Origin: Xiphias gladius
Lineage: Eukaryota; Chordata; Actinopteri; Istiophoriformes; Xiphiidae
Reading direction: 5' to 3'
Assembly (NCBI RefSeq): GCF_016859285.1
Contig: NC_053405.1
Location: 6,872,260 to 6,936,259 of the forward strand
DNA: 64,000 nucleotides
Below are positions 25,370 to 38,059 of this stretch, piece after piece. The notes below the pieces were generated by a model. The model worked only from the letters and a program-made list of their open reading frames with translations, searched no databases and was not told the DNA's origin. Numbering within the stretch: position 1 is the stretch's first letter; each line of letters begins with the position of its first letter. A program made the position numbers and the translations under genes.

Positions 25370-28300
25370 ATCTTAAAAAATCCATGTACTGAATTTCCTT
25401 GTAACAATACGCCATGACAATTGATCGTTTTTTTGAGTTTTTCTTTGAATTTGCCCTGAAATGTTTAATGAAACACAAAAAATAAACAGAGCAAACACAA
25501 AGTGCAGCAAAGGAACACAAAAACTATTGTTTGTGAGTTTTAGAGAAGGCAAAGGAACTGAAAAAGTAAAAGACATTATCTAAGCGTTTTACTTGGAACT
25601 ATTAAACTCTGAGAAACTCTGATCTGCTGACATTTTATTCAATTCTCGAAAATGTTCTTTTAAAGTTAAGAAATCCTTACACTGTGCAGTTTTCGCTTGC
25701 ATATAATTTCATTGCTGCATATGATAATTGAATTTTTGGAACTTCATTGGCCAGCAACCAGAACAAAACTTTGACCAAAGGTCAAAAATCTTCAAAAGGT
25801 GAAAAAAAGCATATTATTTCAACAAATATTTTCTGTGTAATGCTTCTGCTTTAAAGGAATTTTTTTTTTTAATGTGAACCTGTGTCTTATTTTAATAGTT
25901 TTGGCCATTACGCTCAGGTAAGTATAACATTGTACTCCCTGCCATCATTGTAGAGAAAGAGAACAGGACCACTTGCCTACAGACAGCTTTACAAACATGT
26001 CCAGTGAAGCAGAAGAAAAGTGTGGGTTTATTAGGACTCTTCACCACAGGGCTGAGACTGTGCCAAACAGCACTGAAGTGAAAGACAAGTGCAAACATCT
26101 CAGGAAAGCTTTAAAAGCTTGCAGCTATCCGACGCGGGCTTTTTTTCTACACAGCAGCTGGAGAAAGAGCAGACTGACACAGAGGAGAAAAGCAGTGGAG
26201 ATGTGATAAGTCATCCCTTAAGTGGCTGGAGTGTCGCTCAAGAGTATCTCCAATAAACAAAGCGTCTCAGTGCAAGTCAGAAACAGGTCCTCTTAAAAAC
26301 CACTCACCAAACATGAGAAGAGCAATGCGAAGCCTAGTGACAGCTACACAGATCCATACATCAGGACACCAAACATGGCCAGGACAAGAGCAAACCCCGC
26401 AGGGCAAGATGCGGCAGTCTGTCTTCCTTTAAAGGACGGTGGAAACTCCTTTGAGGACAGCAGAGTACACATTTCGGACAGAGAGGACAGAGGGTTTGAA
26501 AGATGAGTGTAAAGGGCTAAAATAACTATCCTGTAACAACGCGGAGGAGGCCGCAACGCCACTGTAATGCTGCTCTGAAGGCCATTTGCATTCCCAGCGG
26601 TGGAAATTAACAAGCACATTTTGAGCTCCTTGTACTTTACGTGATTCCATTTTATGCTGCTTTATACTTGGACAGCTTTAGTCACCAGGGACTTTGCAGA
26701 TTCAGACTATTAATATAAAATGTAATCAATAAATTAGTAACTATCATCATAAATCAAGGGACCCTACAGTATACAAAGTAAGTAAGTAAGTAAGTAATAG
26801 CCCCACCTTTACCAGCTGCAACATCAAAGTGATACATACACTGATGAATCAAAAAATATAATCCAATCATATTATACATATTATTATGAAATGGGCCGTT
26901 CTGCATAATCAATTCCTTAAGGAAAACATTGAATGTATGACTTCTACTTATGCACTCAGGTATTGCTACTTCTACGTATGTATACATAAGATCTGATTAC
27001 TTCTTCTGGTGTGCATACCAATCAAACACCTTAAAACCATGCAAATGCAGGTTTAAAAAAAAAAATCTTTTTCGTTTAGTGGTAAAGTGCTTCACTAGGG
27101 CGATCTGACGGCATGAAACGCATGTAATGAAAAAGGAAAACAGGAAAAACTGAGACTGAAAGTTCATTCTTGACCTTGGAACCATAAGCTGACATAAACA
27201 ATCGCAGCATAAGGTCTAAATTAATAACTGTTCTGGGGCTTTTGATGGTATCGTACCTCAACAAATGTAGCCGAACAAAATAGTCAGAATATTCAATGAA
27301 CCTCTTGCTGCTTTCGAATGTTTCGTAAATTTTCCTCTTCCAATTTCAGAATTTACAAAAATATTTGTAGAAAGATCTTTAATTGGGACATTTTGCATGG
27401 ACACTCCTGGATTAGTTAGATAAAATCTTTATTTTGTATGACTGATACACAGTGTAATATTCATGATGCTCAGTGCAAATTGTTCCTGATGTACAAAGAA
27501 GGCTGGTCTGTTCATGTTTGGTACAAACCTAAATTACCAACATATTGTCTGATGAAAAACAACTAAACTGCAGAGCCTGTGAAGGAGAATTTGGCCAAAA
27601 ATCAAAGGTCTCTTTGTTCAAAATGATATTCAGCTACATTAGCCACACATAAAGACATGTTTATTGGTCTGCCTGAGGAGAGAAGATTTTGTTTGCTATG
27701 TAATTTAAGTGAGATTGAAGATTGAAGATGAAGTCCATTGCATGATTTATTGCTCATTACACAAAGATTTAAAGGCTACAGGTTTTGGTAAAATGTCCTT
27801 TATTTCTCATTATAATCTCATTTTAATTATTATCCAGAAGATCTATGAGTTCTTTGAACTTCTTCTGGATGAGTGATTATAAGAAACTTGAGCTGTGTTT
27901 CAGAGAGGGAACCTTTTGTGTGGCTAATTTCATTCGGAAAGCCTAGGAGAGAAGGCAGTTCTTTGTTTGCAGTGTAATGTAAAAAAAATGAATCACCACT
28001 GCAACTGTTTTGTTTTGTTGTTTTGTTTTGTTTTGTTTTGTTTTGTTTTGTTTTGTTTCGTTGTTTTGTGCACTGTTGTGTTGTGTTGTGTTGTGTTGTG
28101 TTGTGTTGTGTTTTGTTTTGTTTTTTGTTTTGTTTTGTTTTCGGTGTCTTATAGGTCCATGTGGGCTGGGCAGTTGTATGCAAAGCTGGGCTGTCCGTGT
28201 TATTACGTTAATTGCACATTCGTTAGAAATCTGAAGTGCAATATCAGCTATAACAGGCCACCCATCTAGTGGTCCTGGTCTTGTAGCAGTAACTTGTTTG

Positions 28301-29000
28301 AAAATCAAATTTTTAGACCAGAATTGTTTTAGTTTATATTGTGCTCATTCATTGTAAATTATAGTTTGCCAAATTGCTTACTTTTTTAATTTTAAATTAT
28401 TAGATCTAAGAAAACCTCAGGCATGACGGTATTATTCCATCATAGGAGGACTGTATGGCTTTAACAATTATTTTCATTGTCAGTACATCTGACAGGTATT
28501 TTCTTTAATAATCGATTGATTGTTTAGTGTATAAAATGCCAGAAAAATAGTCAAAAAATGCCCATCACTGTTCCCCGGAGCCCAAGTTAACATATGCAAA
28601 AGCGCTTTTTTTCAAAAGGATATTGGATTAACTGTCACAGAAAACTGTGGGAAAAAACAGCAAATATTCACATTTTAGAAGCTGGTGCCAGTGAATGTAT
28701 TTATTTATTTATTTATTTTTTTTTGGGGGGGGGGGCATTTTTACTTAAACATTATCAAATCATTTGAAAATGATCAAGATTGTTGAGTATTCATTTTCTG
28801 CCAGTGAACTAGTTGCGTACTCTAGAGGGCTGGCTGGCTCCTGGGTGCCTGGGGAAATAATGAAACTGCCATGTGTAGCCTATCAAGGGTCAGTGGGGCC
28901 CCCCCCAAAAAAAATGTGTGCCCCAGGGACCCCCTATGAGATCAATCCAGTTTATTTCTCACCAGCTAACTGACTATTTCACAGCCTTACTTCCGCATGA
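25370..29000. other. Fetuin-gpsm2 intergenic region
   Basis: I see no exon here. It contains a repeat fragment at about 26,610-26,980 (TTGTACTTTA..., four GTAA units, CCAGCTGCAACATCAAAGTG) that resembles the interspersed family at 57.7 kb. It also contains the pentanucleotide tract at 28.0 kb and one 'GGGCTGCAAC' family fragment at about 28,460-28,700 (internal ATAAAATGCCAGAAAAATAG and AATATTCACATTTTAGAAGC). Confidence 0.5.
28009..28142. repeat. (TTTTG)n - (TTGTG)n - (TTTTG)n compound minisatellite
   Basis: About ten TTTTG pentamers are followed by about seven TTGTG pentamers and again by TTTTG pentamers. The central block differs from the flanks by one substitution fixed in every unit, which suggests local expansion of one mutated unit. 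The reverse strand reads (CAAAA)n, as in homopurine/CA-rich simple repeats. Confidence 0.9.
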
Positions 29001-29059
29001 ACTTTTTTTTTAAAAAACAAAACAGAGTATTTGTTTTGACTCAGGGGGCTGTTATTTAC

Positions 29060-29555
29060 GTGTATTGCAGTAACGGAGCAGCACCGGGCCGATACTTGCG
29101 GCAGGGGGCGGGAGAGACCTTCAAATGTAACCGACACTTCAAGACGTGTAATTGCCGCTGTGTGAACTCGGGGCATTCGCCACATGCTGCTGCATATAAC
29201 ACGAACTTCGATCCGTCAGCGACGGGCCTTGATTTTTCCTCCGTCCCATAAACGTCACATATAACGCCCGCGTTTAACCACTTCGGTCGGGCGCGTTTAA
29301 GTAGCGGCGCCGGCATTTCCGACGGCGCTTGAAGGCAGCGGCGCTTCAATCCTCATTGCGCTCAGACTTTTCAGGGCGAGAAGTGGCCTCGCCCACCCGA
29401 GACGGCGGAGTCATCCTCCTCCAGAAGGACGAGGGAGTGGGGAGTGAGCTGTAAACAGCTGGGCCGAAAGATCCGTTAAGACGTTTTTGAGCAGATGAAC
29501 ATCTTTTCTGACTCTGGAGCCATGTCTGCGGTGTACTCGCGTACTTCAGTTTGAG
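29060..29555 (+). promoter_or_regulatory. gpsm2: CpG-rich promoter and non-coding first exon of gpsm2
   Basis: CpG density rises sharply from about 29,060, with motifs such as GGGCGCGTTTAAGTAGCGGC and GGCGCCGGCATTTCCGACGG. This is the only strong CpG island between the fetuin and gpsm2 genes. A donor-like GAG followed by GTAGGT ends the presumed exon 1 at 29,555, and a 19-codon uORF occupies its last 60 bases. There is no TATA box close to the likely start, as usual for a housekeeping-type CpG promoter. The transcription start is not fixed by sequence alone. The link to gpsm2 is inferred from position and from the good exon 2 acceptor at 38,058. Confidence 0.65.
29495..29554 (+). other. Upstream ORF in gpsm2 exon 1 (19 codons)
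   Basis: ATG at 29,495 opens a 19-codon frame (MNIFSDSGAMSAVYSRTSV) that stops with TGA at 29,552-29,554, one base before the donor. If exon 1 joins exon 2 directly, the spliced mRNA reads TGA-GG-ATG. The uORF stop would then lie 2 nt before the gpsm2 start codon. In the main reading frame exon 1 carries a stop (TGA, 29,509-29,511) and no later ATG, which supports translation starting at 38,060. This layout suggests termination-reinitiation control; that is inference. Confidence 0.45.
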
Positions 29556-32179
29556 GTAGGTGAAATGGATACCTGAAAAGTTCTGGCGTTACGCCGGTTG
29601 CTTAGCCGCTGGGCTTCCCCTTTACTTTAGCTAGCTTTTTTTTTTTCCCTTTAAACTGAATTTCCGAAAGCCTTTCGTTTTTAGCTAACAGGTCATTAGC
29701 CGTGTTGACTTAGACTCCACGTCAAACGACCCGAAGCGTTTCCCCACTTCATTGTTCAGTCAGGCAGCGAACGTGTGATGGCATGTTCACGCTAAACTGA
29801 CTCATTTCCAGCTTTCTAGGACACGAGTTCCCACCGAGGCTGTGTCATCAACAGACTTGACTGAAAACAACTGATCGGAATTAAACAGCTAGCCGCTTCC
29901 CTGTTTTTCCTTGGAAGAATCAGAGCAACATTACACTGCTGGCACACAACAGTAGTAAGGAAAGTTGTGTAACAACCAGGCAATTCAAAGTGATTTAAGA
30001 AAGGCATTCAGAAAAGACAGACAAAACAATATTTAAAAAAAAAACACAAAACATTTAAATGGTATTTAAAACGGTAAAATAAATGAAATAGAAGAAGAAA
30101 ATAAGCTAAAATAGAATCAATGATAAAAGTGGAGGATAAAAATATATGTAACCCCAAGCTTAGCGTAATAAAGTGCAGTGGCAAGCAGAAAAGTCTCAAG
30201 CTCTGATTTAAAAGAACTGAGAAGTTGGAGCAGGTCTCCCCGGTTCTCCATGTTTAGCCCCAGTAAGCAGACCCGTCCCAGACGACCTGAGGGGTCTGGA
30301 TGCCTCACACAGATCAGAAGTGTATTTTCGACCTAAACCGCCCGGTAGTTAATTTCAGTCCCTTTTTAAATCTGCTGTCATTTATTACAGTAAATGAGTA
30401 GCTTTACAGTACTTCTACATTTTCACGCGATGACTCAGATTGGTGATACTGCTCTAACTCCTGGACGAGGCACACTCCGATGGCTTAGAGAGACAGTAAT
30501 TACTGCCTAGCCCATAGCTGCAGTGTTGCAGCTCAGTTTTCCATTTAAATTTGCTTGTGAGGCTCTTTTCCCATGCGGGGTTAGGGTTAAGTCTCTAATG
30601 ATGGTTTCTCATAAGCTTTCTTTAAAAAAAAAAAGATGGTTATCACTTTAGAGAGCATCTCTCTTTGTTGGAGATGGATTGGTAGGGCGTATTCATATTG
30701 AAATGCTTATGGTTTGGGATGCCAGACTGGGCCTTTTATCATGAGCATATGTGACTAAATAACCCAGAGCAAAGAGCTTCCAAAGAGTTGTTTTGTACTT
30801 GTATCGTGGGACATTTTTTATATTTAGTTTCCACATATGTTACTTCCTTCAACTAAAGTACCAAAGAAGTAAAGTAATGGTAATTTTGCAAGGTGATTGT
30901 AATGAAACTATAAATTTGCACAACAGTGCTGTGCCAACTTTTGGTGTTGTTGGGAAACCAGAGCTTCCTTCAAAATTTTAGACTTTTGTGGCAAGCATAC
31001 ACAGACACTCTTGTGTGTCGGACATGCCTCAGTCAATGCCATGTTAACGCAGGGCTCTGGTTTAGACCTATAGACATCCTGAATGACTCATAATTACTCC
31101 TACCCTGTTTACAAAATCCCCACACACCATTCCTCCCAGCAATTCAGAGGTCTATACTAAGAAGTGTTACAACAAACAGATGATATTTACAATAAATGTA
31201 CACCAATTTAGATGTATAAAGATCAAATCAAAAGTGAAGGTGCAAGTATTTGGTTGCACTTTCTTGTTTGCATGGTCGCATGCCTCAGTTCCTATTAAAT
31301 TTGTTTCACTGTGAAGTGAACTGTTAAAGAAAGGTGTCTGTAATTTTCGATGGCATGTTTTGCCTTTTTTTGTCTTTACTTTGATAGCTACAACCCAAGT
31401 TTCAAGCACCACTGGGGGGGCGGGGGGAGTAAAACATGACAGGTCAATAATCGAGGTTACCGTTTGACAAAAACTACAAAAAGCTAGACTGGGGATCTAA
31501 GTGACTTTGAACAAGGTGTGTTTGTGGGCCCTACATCGGAAGCAGTCGCACCCTTGGGATTTATTTTTTTTTGTTCCCCCCCGCAATACACTGTCTGGAA
31601 TTCACAGAAGATGATGCAGTCAATAAAAAATCAAGCAGTCCGGTGGAGTTTTTTGGCCAAAAACACACTTAGCCAGTGGGTGAGATCACAGGCGCATAGA
31701 CCCATTCAAGCCAGCAGAGAGGCGAACAAATAATCCACAACAGCTCAGTGCAGTGGTATGACTAGAAGAGATCAAACCAAAAAGCTCACAGTGGGCACAT
31801 AATCACAGAGTGGATAAAATGTTGCTCGGGCTGTTGAATGCTAAGTTTCTGTTTCGACACGGGTGTGGGAATTTGGACACAAACAGCTTGAGGCCTTGCG
31901 GCATTGTTTTCAGGTGCAGGCTGGTGAAGCTAATGTGAGGCAGCAGGTGAAAGTCCATTTGAATGCAGCAGTGCATCTAAGCCCCGTTGGTGATGAGCCA
32001 GAGTCTGCTCTTTTTGAAAGGGATACTTCCAGCAAAATAGCCACATGGCAAGTTAATACCTTACCTAGTAATGTGTTCTGTATATTCCACGTATTTTACA
32101 GTTAAAAGTTATGCATTGAATCTAAAATAAACATGAGGAAAACTGCCGGTATTGCCTTGAATAAAGGTGGGAACTGACT

Positions 32180-32762
32180 AGGGCTGCAACTAACAGTTAT
32201 TTTCATTATTGATTAGTCTGCCAATTATTTTCACGGTTAATTTAATCATTTAGTCTATAAAAGTGGGACTATAAAATAGTGAATTAACGGGGAGAAAAAG
32301 TTTACATTTAAAAGTTTTGGGTTTTTTTGATCAACAGGACAAAACCCCAAAAGATTCAATTACCTGTCATAGGAGTGAATTTCATTTCATTTTCATTTTA
32401 GAAAGTGAAACAAGTGAATTTTAGGAATTTTTGTTACTAAAATGATTCACAGATCATCAGAATTCTTTGTATATATAACCGGAAAGTATCTTGAGATACA
32501 TTATCTCTTTTACAAGAGAGAACTGGCGAAAATGGAAGCGAGAGAAAATCACACATAACACAACAGAACAGACACGAGAGAAATAAAACTTGAAAGTTTA
32601 AAACAATTACATTCCTGATGAAACATTTTTTGAATGTGATGTTTTCAATGTCTAATATGAAGAAATGTTTTGTTGATCAGCTAATTGATAAATTGACTAA
32701 TAATTTTTGTTCAAGAACTGACATAATTCTACATAATTTATGGCAGCTTGAGCTGCAGTTGA
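32180..32762. repeat. 'GGGCTGCAACTAA' interspersed repeat, nearly full length
   Basis: It begins GGGCTGCAACTAACAGTTAT and ends with GCAGCTTGAGCTGCAGTT, giving inverted termini. The interior includes TTTAGTCTATAAAAGTGGGA and the GAAAATGGAAGCGAG area. This is the longest copy of the family in the window. Non-coding. Confidence 0.65.
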
Positions 32763-33377
32763 ACCAATTAAGCTGTAGAGCATAGCTGATTCAAGTGCAT
32801 TCCCTTCTGCATCCTCTCAAAACTACTCTAGTGATTGTTTGTTTTTGCTAAAGAATTAGAATATGCAGAACACATGACAATGAGTGACAGTGAGTGTTTG
32901 CTGCTGCTCCCCAGCTCCAGTTTCAAGATAAGAGGCGGGACGGAGAAAGCGTGGCGGCTGAAGTCTCTCATTGTTCGGTGGAATCCATGCATGGCGGTTG
33001 TCAGTCTTTCCAGATGACTTTGACATATGTTACTGTGTAGATTTCTTCTTTTTAAATGTTTGATTTCCCCGTAGCTTGTCAGTTGACAGGGATCCATCAT
33101 GTTCTTCCTCTGGCTGTGTTCGTTAGGACTGCTGGGCTGACTGTCATGTATGGCTGCATTTCTCTGCGCTGTGCACATGACAGGGAGCATTTACTCCATG
33201 TCCGCCGGAGGTAGGCTGTATGTTTACAGTGTCTGATGTGTGAGGTGTGACACAAAGGGTAATATAGTATAATTTCTTCTAGATAGTTTGGCATCATATT
33301 TTTTGGTAAAAGCAAAGAGCCTAAATGCTTGAGCTGGATTTGGAAAGAGAATATTATGTGTGTATGTATGATATGTA

Positions 33378-33725
33378 CAAGAGCTGAAATAATTAACCCA
33401 TCAGTCAGTCAATAGAGAAAGTTCATTGGCAATAATTTTGATAATCAATTGATAATGGTGCACAGTAGTAAATGCTCTAACCAGAATGTCCAAAACTTAG
33501 ACTCACAGCTACTCAAATGTGAATGTCTGGTTTTTTTTAAGTCTTCTGTGATCGTTAACTGAATGTCTTTGGATTTTGGACTGCTGGTTGGACAAAACAA
33601 ACCATCTTAATTTGTCAACTTGGGCTTTGGAGAAAATGGTGATGGACATTTTTTTAGACATTTGAATAACCAAATAAGTGAGAAAATAATCGACACATTA
33701 ATAAGGATAATAAAAATAACTGTTT
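33378..33725. repeat. 'GGGCTGCAACTAA' interspersed repeat
   Basis: It starts GAGCTGAAATAATTAAC. It contains TCTTCTGTGATCGTTAACTG, GAATGTCTTTGGATTTTGGA and GGACAAAACAA, matching the copies at 25.0 and 37.3 kb. Confidence 0.6.
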
Positions 33726-36700
33726 CAAATATCATTCAATATTAAATCCATATTTAAATTTTGAATTTATAAAAACATCCATTAATATTTCTGTACTTGC
33801 ATTTATTGTTATATTTATACATGTGTGTGTCAATGTAGATGTGAGGATACGTAACAACAGTGTGTTCTCTTAAGTTTTTCTGTGGCAGTAACATGACACC
33901 TTTATTGGCTAAGGTGAATGATCCTGAGTAGACTACAGGAGGTCCTCACTAACCACAGTGTAAATATTTCATGTTCGCAGGCTGTGGTCATGTTTTACAC
34001 TCTGACACTAATCTCGAGCCACTACGTGATTGTTTCCTTTTCTGATATTTATATTTAAAGTTATGATATCTGTGCTGGTAAAGATTTTTGCGGAAGCGAT
34101 GCAGATTACCATCACATTGTTAAGCATTACCAGTAGGTTTCTGTCTAATTGGTGACAAAGTTATATCAGTTATATGTTTATAGAAAGCCTTGTGAGGTAA
34201 AGGATAGAGGTGTCATTCCTTGCACTACCCTGTAGCAGTTTTAGGTATTGCATACAAGCCCTGTCAGGTCATGTTTACCATGCATATTTTCCTCTGAATG
34301 AATTTCATTCTCTGCATTCAGAAACGGGTAAAGGACTAGTCTGCAGGTTACTGACACAATCTGATAACCAGATACCTGCTGGTCCAGTTTTAAGCACTAA
34401 CAGCTTTATCTTTTCCAGACAGGAGCTGGAAAATTTAGAGTTAGGTGTGTTTTGAAATTTTGGTGCCCAGCCACCAGCAAAAGTGGTGACTCTGTGCTTT
34501 GAGTAGCTGTCTGAGGAAATGCATTTAGAAAGCATGATTATCTCATTTTTAAATAGTCTAAAACACTTGTGTTAACTGAGGTTGGGTTAGTCCCGACATT
34601 TGCCCTGTTTATATAACAACTGACCTGGCTTTTGGTCAGTTGAGGTGGCAGCTTTAATGTCACATGGCCTGTACCAGTCCTGAGGCAACACATTGTTTCT
34701 TCCCCTAGAGGGCACATTGACCAGAGTTCTCAGTTAATTCAGACAAGGGGATTTCTCTGGATTGGCTGCAGCTGAGTTACTATAAGCTTTGTAGAAAGGA
34801 TTGTGCACTGAATTAATTTCTGGCTTATTTTTTCCCCCTCATACATTATGTTCCTGTGGGATTTGCCAAAAGAAATTATTGAGAATTATGGAAATGCAAG
34901 AATGAATAACCCATCTCATTAAAATATATATTGTCATGCTGGTAAATTATTTTTAATCAAGATTTATTTTCAACAGAAGAAATTTCTACCAATCTAGGCT
35001 GCCTGTCACTGAGTGATTATTTTGTGGTGTTGAGCAAATAGCCTTAGAGTTCACTGGAGCCACTTAAAGTGGCTATAATTACCATTGAGGTCTGGCCTAA
35101 TTGGAAGTGACACACACCATCAGGTGGCTTAGAAATGCAGGTTACCAATGGCTAAGTGATAGAGAAATACAACAGCCAGCTATTCATAGCAGCCCAGCTG
35201 ACCACTCTCTCTTTTTGTCTCCGCATCGTAACAACCTGGTGTTAATCTGAGTCCATCTAAACAAAATGTCTCTCACCCTGACACCTGACTGCTAAAGTTG
35301 ATGTGAACGCTGAGCGGATTAAGTCCTTTGTTTTGCTGTTACTACAAGCTATCAGAGCGCTCTAGAGAAGGCAGCAGAGCCGTGGGAGCCGTGTTCTCTT
35401 TATTCTTATGAGATCGGGACACATTGGCTGTGTGCGTTATGTGTATCCATATGAAGCACATGAAGGAAGAGAAGGTAAAGGATGCTAAACTGAAAGAGCT
35501 GTGTTTGCTCCAGGTCAAGAAGTTTGAAATGTCCGTCTTGTCAAACTGTCTTGACTGCATCAGAACGGGGAGCGGCAACAGGTATGTTAGCCTGGGCATT
35601 TGCATGTCACTTCTTCACATTGACCAGAAGGATTGAAATATCTAGTTAGATCCCAGGAAGCAGGTAAATCTGGACATGGGAAACAATTTATTTTAATCTT
35701 TTAAAAGGTTTAATAGTTGTGGCAGATTCAGACACATTCATCCCTAGGCTTTATAACATGCTTGCATACTTTCATGGAAAAGCTCTCAAGAGAAAAGCTT
35801 TGAGCACCAAGAGCACCTACCTCAGTATTTTGAATTATGTAGTTTTTTTTTTTAAATCCACGTTTCTGAAGTCTCTGCATCAACTTTTACTTTTGAAGGA
35901 AGAAATACTTTTATCTTTGCCACCAAGGTTTGTTTACTGGTGAATGGAGACGAGAAAGCTTCTAAATTTTGAAAGCTGTGAGTTAAGGCAGCACAACATC
36001 AGCAAAAAAATATTCTTTTTTTATTTTTGTAATACTTGAATTATATGAAACAACATTCATGAAACGCAATCACCTAAAGCATCGGTAGAGGGTTTTGGGC
36101 TGGCTGCCCGGGAGAAGTTTCCCCCCCTCTGAGGGCGGGCTTGAAAGTCTGGCAAGGCTTAGAAGAAGCACTCACACAACCCATCAGGGGTTAGATGCTA
36201 ACCACTACTTGTTTGGAGGCTTGACATCAACAAAGCTCAAGTCATAAACCTGTGATTATTCAAATGAAAGCAGATGCAGGCAAATGTTTATTTTTCATGT
36301 GTTCTGAACTAAAATCAGGACACCATTCAAATTATATCTCAAAAACATTAGCATTTTTAATTTCTTTATGTTTAGGAGAATACAGACTTAATTCTGTAAA
36401 CATAGCCTTTTTCTGGGTCTGAATATAAATAAGTAGGGTGATGTTTTTTCCAAATTTGAGATCAGTCAGCTATTGTAAAGCTAAAACTTCATTTTATCTT
36501 TAAAACCTCATTAGGTCATTTTCCTTATTCAAATTCCTGTAAATGTGAATGCTCCTGAATCGATGCACGACTGGATTTGTTTTACAATCTGATGATGTAA
36601 TCTCATCGTTTCACTCATGTTTCTTTTTTGTAAATTTTATTATATATTTTTTTATTACCAGTGGTTTGGAGCTGACGTAAAGGGTTGATCTTATTTCTTA

Positions 36701-37334
36701 TGAAGGGTATGGACTGTCTGGGTCATAAAATCGTAGTCCTTACCACATGCGCATCTGAGTGTGCTTTGTCTTCGTGGTTAACTTCCTTTCATTCCAGGGT
36801 TAATTTGAAATTTTTAGGCCTCAGAGCTCACGACAGACAAGAAAGGCTCCGTCCTATTTTGGATTTATAGGTGCTGTCTCTGCTTTCACAGTGTCTGGAC
36901 TTCTCTCTACTTGACATTTGCTGTGTTTCTATCAGTTGTATGTTTATATTGCAATTGTCAGAAAGTATCTCCTCATTGAGGCTTGAGAGTAGCTCATGTA
37001 ATCATTGATTCAAGTGATTTAACTTTCGATTTATTGGCTAAATCAAGACAGAAGACACCCGTGTCAATTCATTCACAGCGTTTTTCTGATTATTAATAAT
37101 ACAATACGATTGTAGATTGTTGATTAAAATTGTGCTGAAACAATTAGATAATTCATCGATAATGGTGTAGTCTTTTAAGTAATTCAGCCAATTCATTTTT
37201 TTTTTCTTTTTTCACAAATATTCCCTGGTTCCTGTTTTTGGTGAACCTGTAAATTCGGAGCTGAAAATCAAAATGGTCCCAGTTTCCATTGCCTTAAATC
37301 TTCACCCTGCCTCACTTCTTCGCCTATCCTCATC

Positions 37335-37669
37335 AGAGCTGCAATAATTACTCAACTAATTGATTCGTTGATCAACAAAAAAATAATCAATAATTATTTT
37401 CATACTTGATTTATTGTTTTGAGCTTTTTTTTTTTTCTTTCTTTTTTTAATGAATTTTTTGGTTTCCTTAGTCTTCTGTGATCGTAAACTCAATATGTTT
37501 GGGTTTTGGACCTTTTATCAGACAAAACAAGACATTTAAAGACACCACACCGGGATTGACTTTATTCACCGTTTTCTGACATTTTATTGACCAAACAACC
37601 AATCGATTATTCTAGAAAATAATTCATAGCTTAATCAACAGTGAAAATAATCACTAGTTGCAGCTTTAG
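37335..37669. repeat. 'GGGCTGCAACTAA' interspersed repeat with both ends
   Basis: It begins AGAGCTGCAATAATTACTCA and ends ATCACTAGTTGCAGCTTTAG, which are inverted complements. The interior has TCTTCTGTGATCGTAAACTC, TTTTGGACCTTTTATCAGAC and ACCAATCGATTATTC. A partial copy precedes it at about 37,125-37,200. Confidence 0.7.
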
Positions 37670-38059
37670 TTCTCACAGATTAGGAGAATTTTTAATTGAG
37701 AGGTCTTAGAAAAAGAGTTGTGGCTGTGACATATACCCATAGGGATTGAAGCTACTTGTGACATTGCAGCCTAGTATGGTATTCCAGGTCTTTTGGCTCC
37801 TATATTGTGTCTGTGTGCAGCTGGCTTAACAGAGTAACAAACACAAAAGGCCCTTCCTCTGGGTGTACTAATTTAGGGGTAGAATTCAGCTCCTTTAATT
37901 GAATATTTTGCCTCATTTCATTTATTGATTTTACTCTATCCCCCTAGGATTTCACAAGTTGTTTTTGGAATCCTCCTGATATAAGTACTTAAGAGGTTTT
38001 CATGAGATCACAAGAGAGAGTTCACATCAGTTCTAACATAGATCCCACTTCCCTCCAGG

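Larger units (their letters stand above)
29556..38058. other. Presumed gpsm2 intron 1
   Basis: 8.5 kb of AT-rich non-coding sequence between the inferred exon 1 donor and the exon 2 acceptor (CCCTCCAG). It contains at least three copies of the 'GGGCTGCAACTAA' repeat family. A short open segment at about 35,424-35,580 ends in a good donor (AACAG followed by GTATGT), but it has no recognisable protein and no clear acceptor. Confidence 0.55.

Noticed and set aside
35424..35636. Open frame with a good donor in the presumed gpsm2 intron 1
   Set aside because: No acceptor, no recognisable domain and no in-phase continuation to the gpsm2 coding exon. Kept only as a remark.
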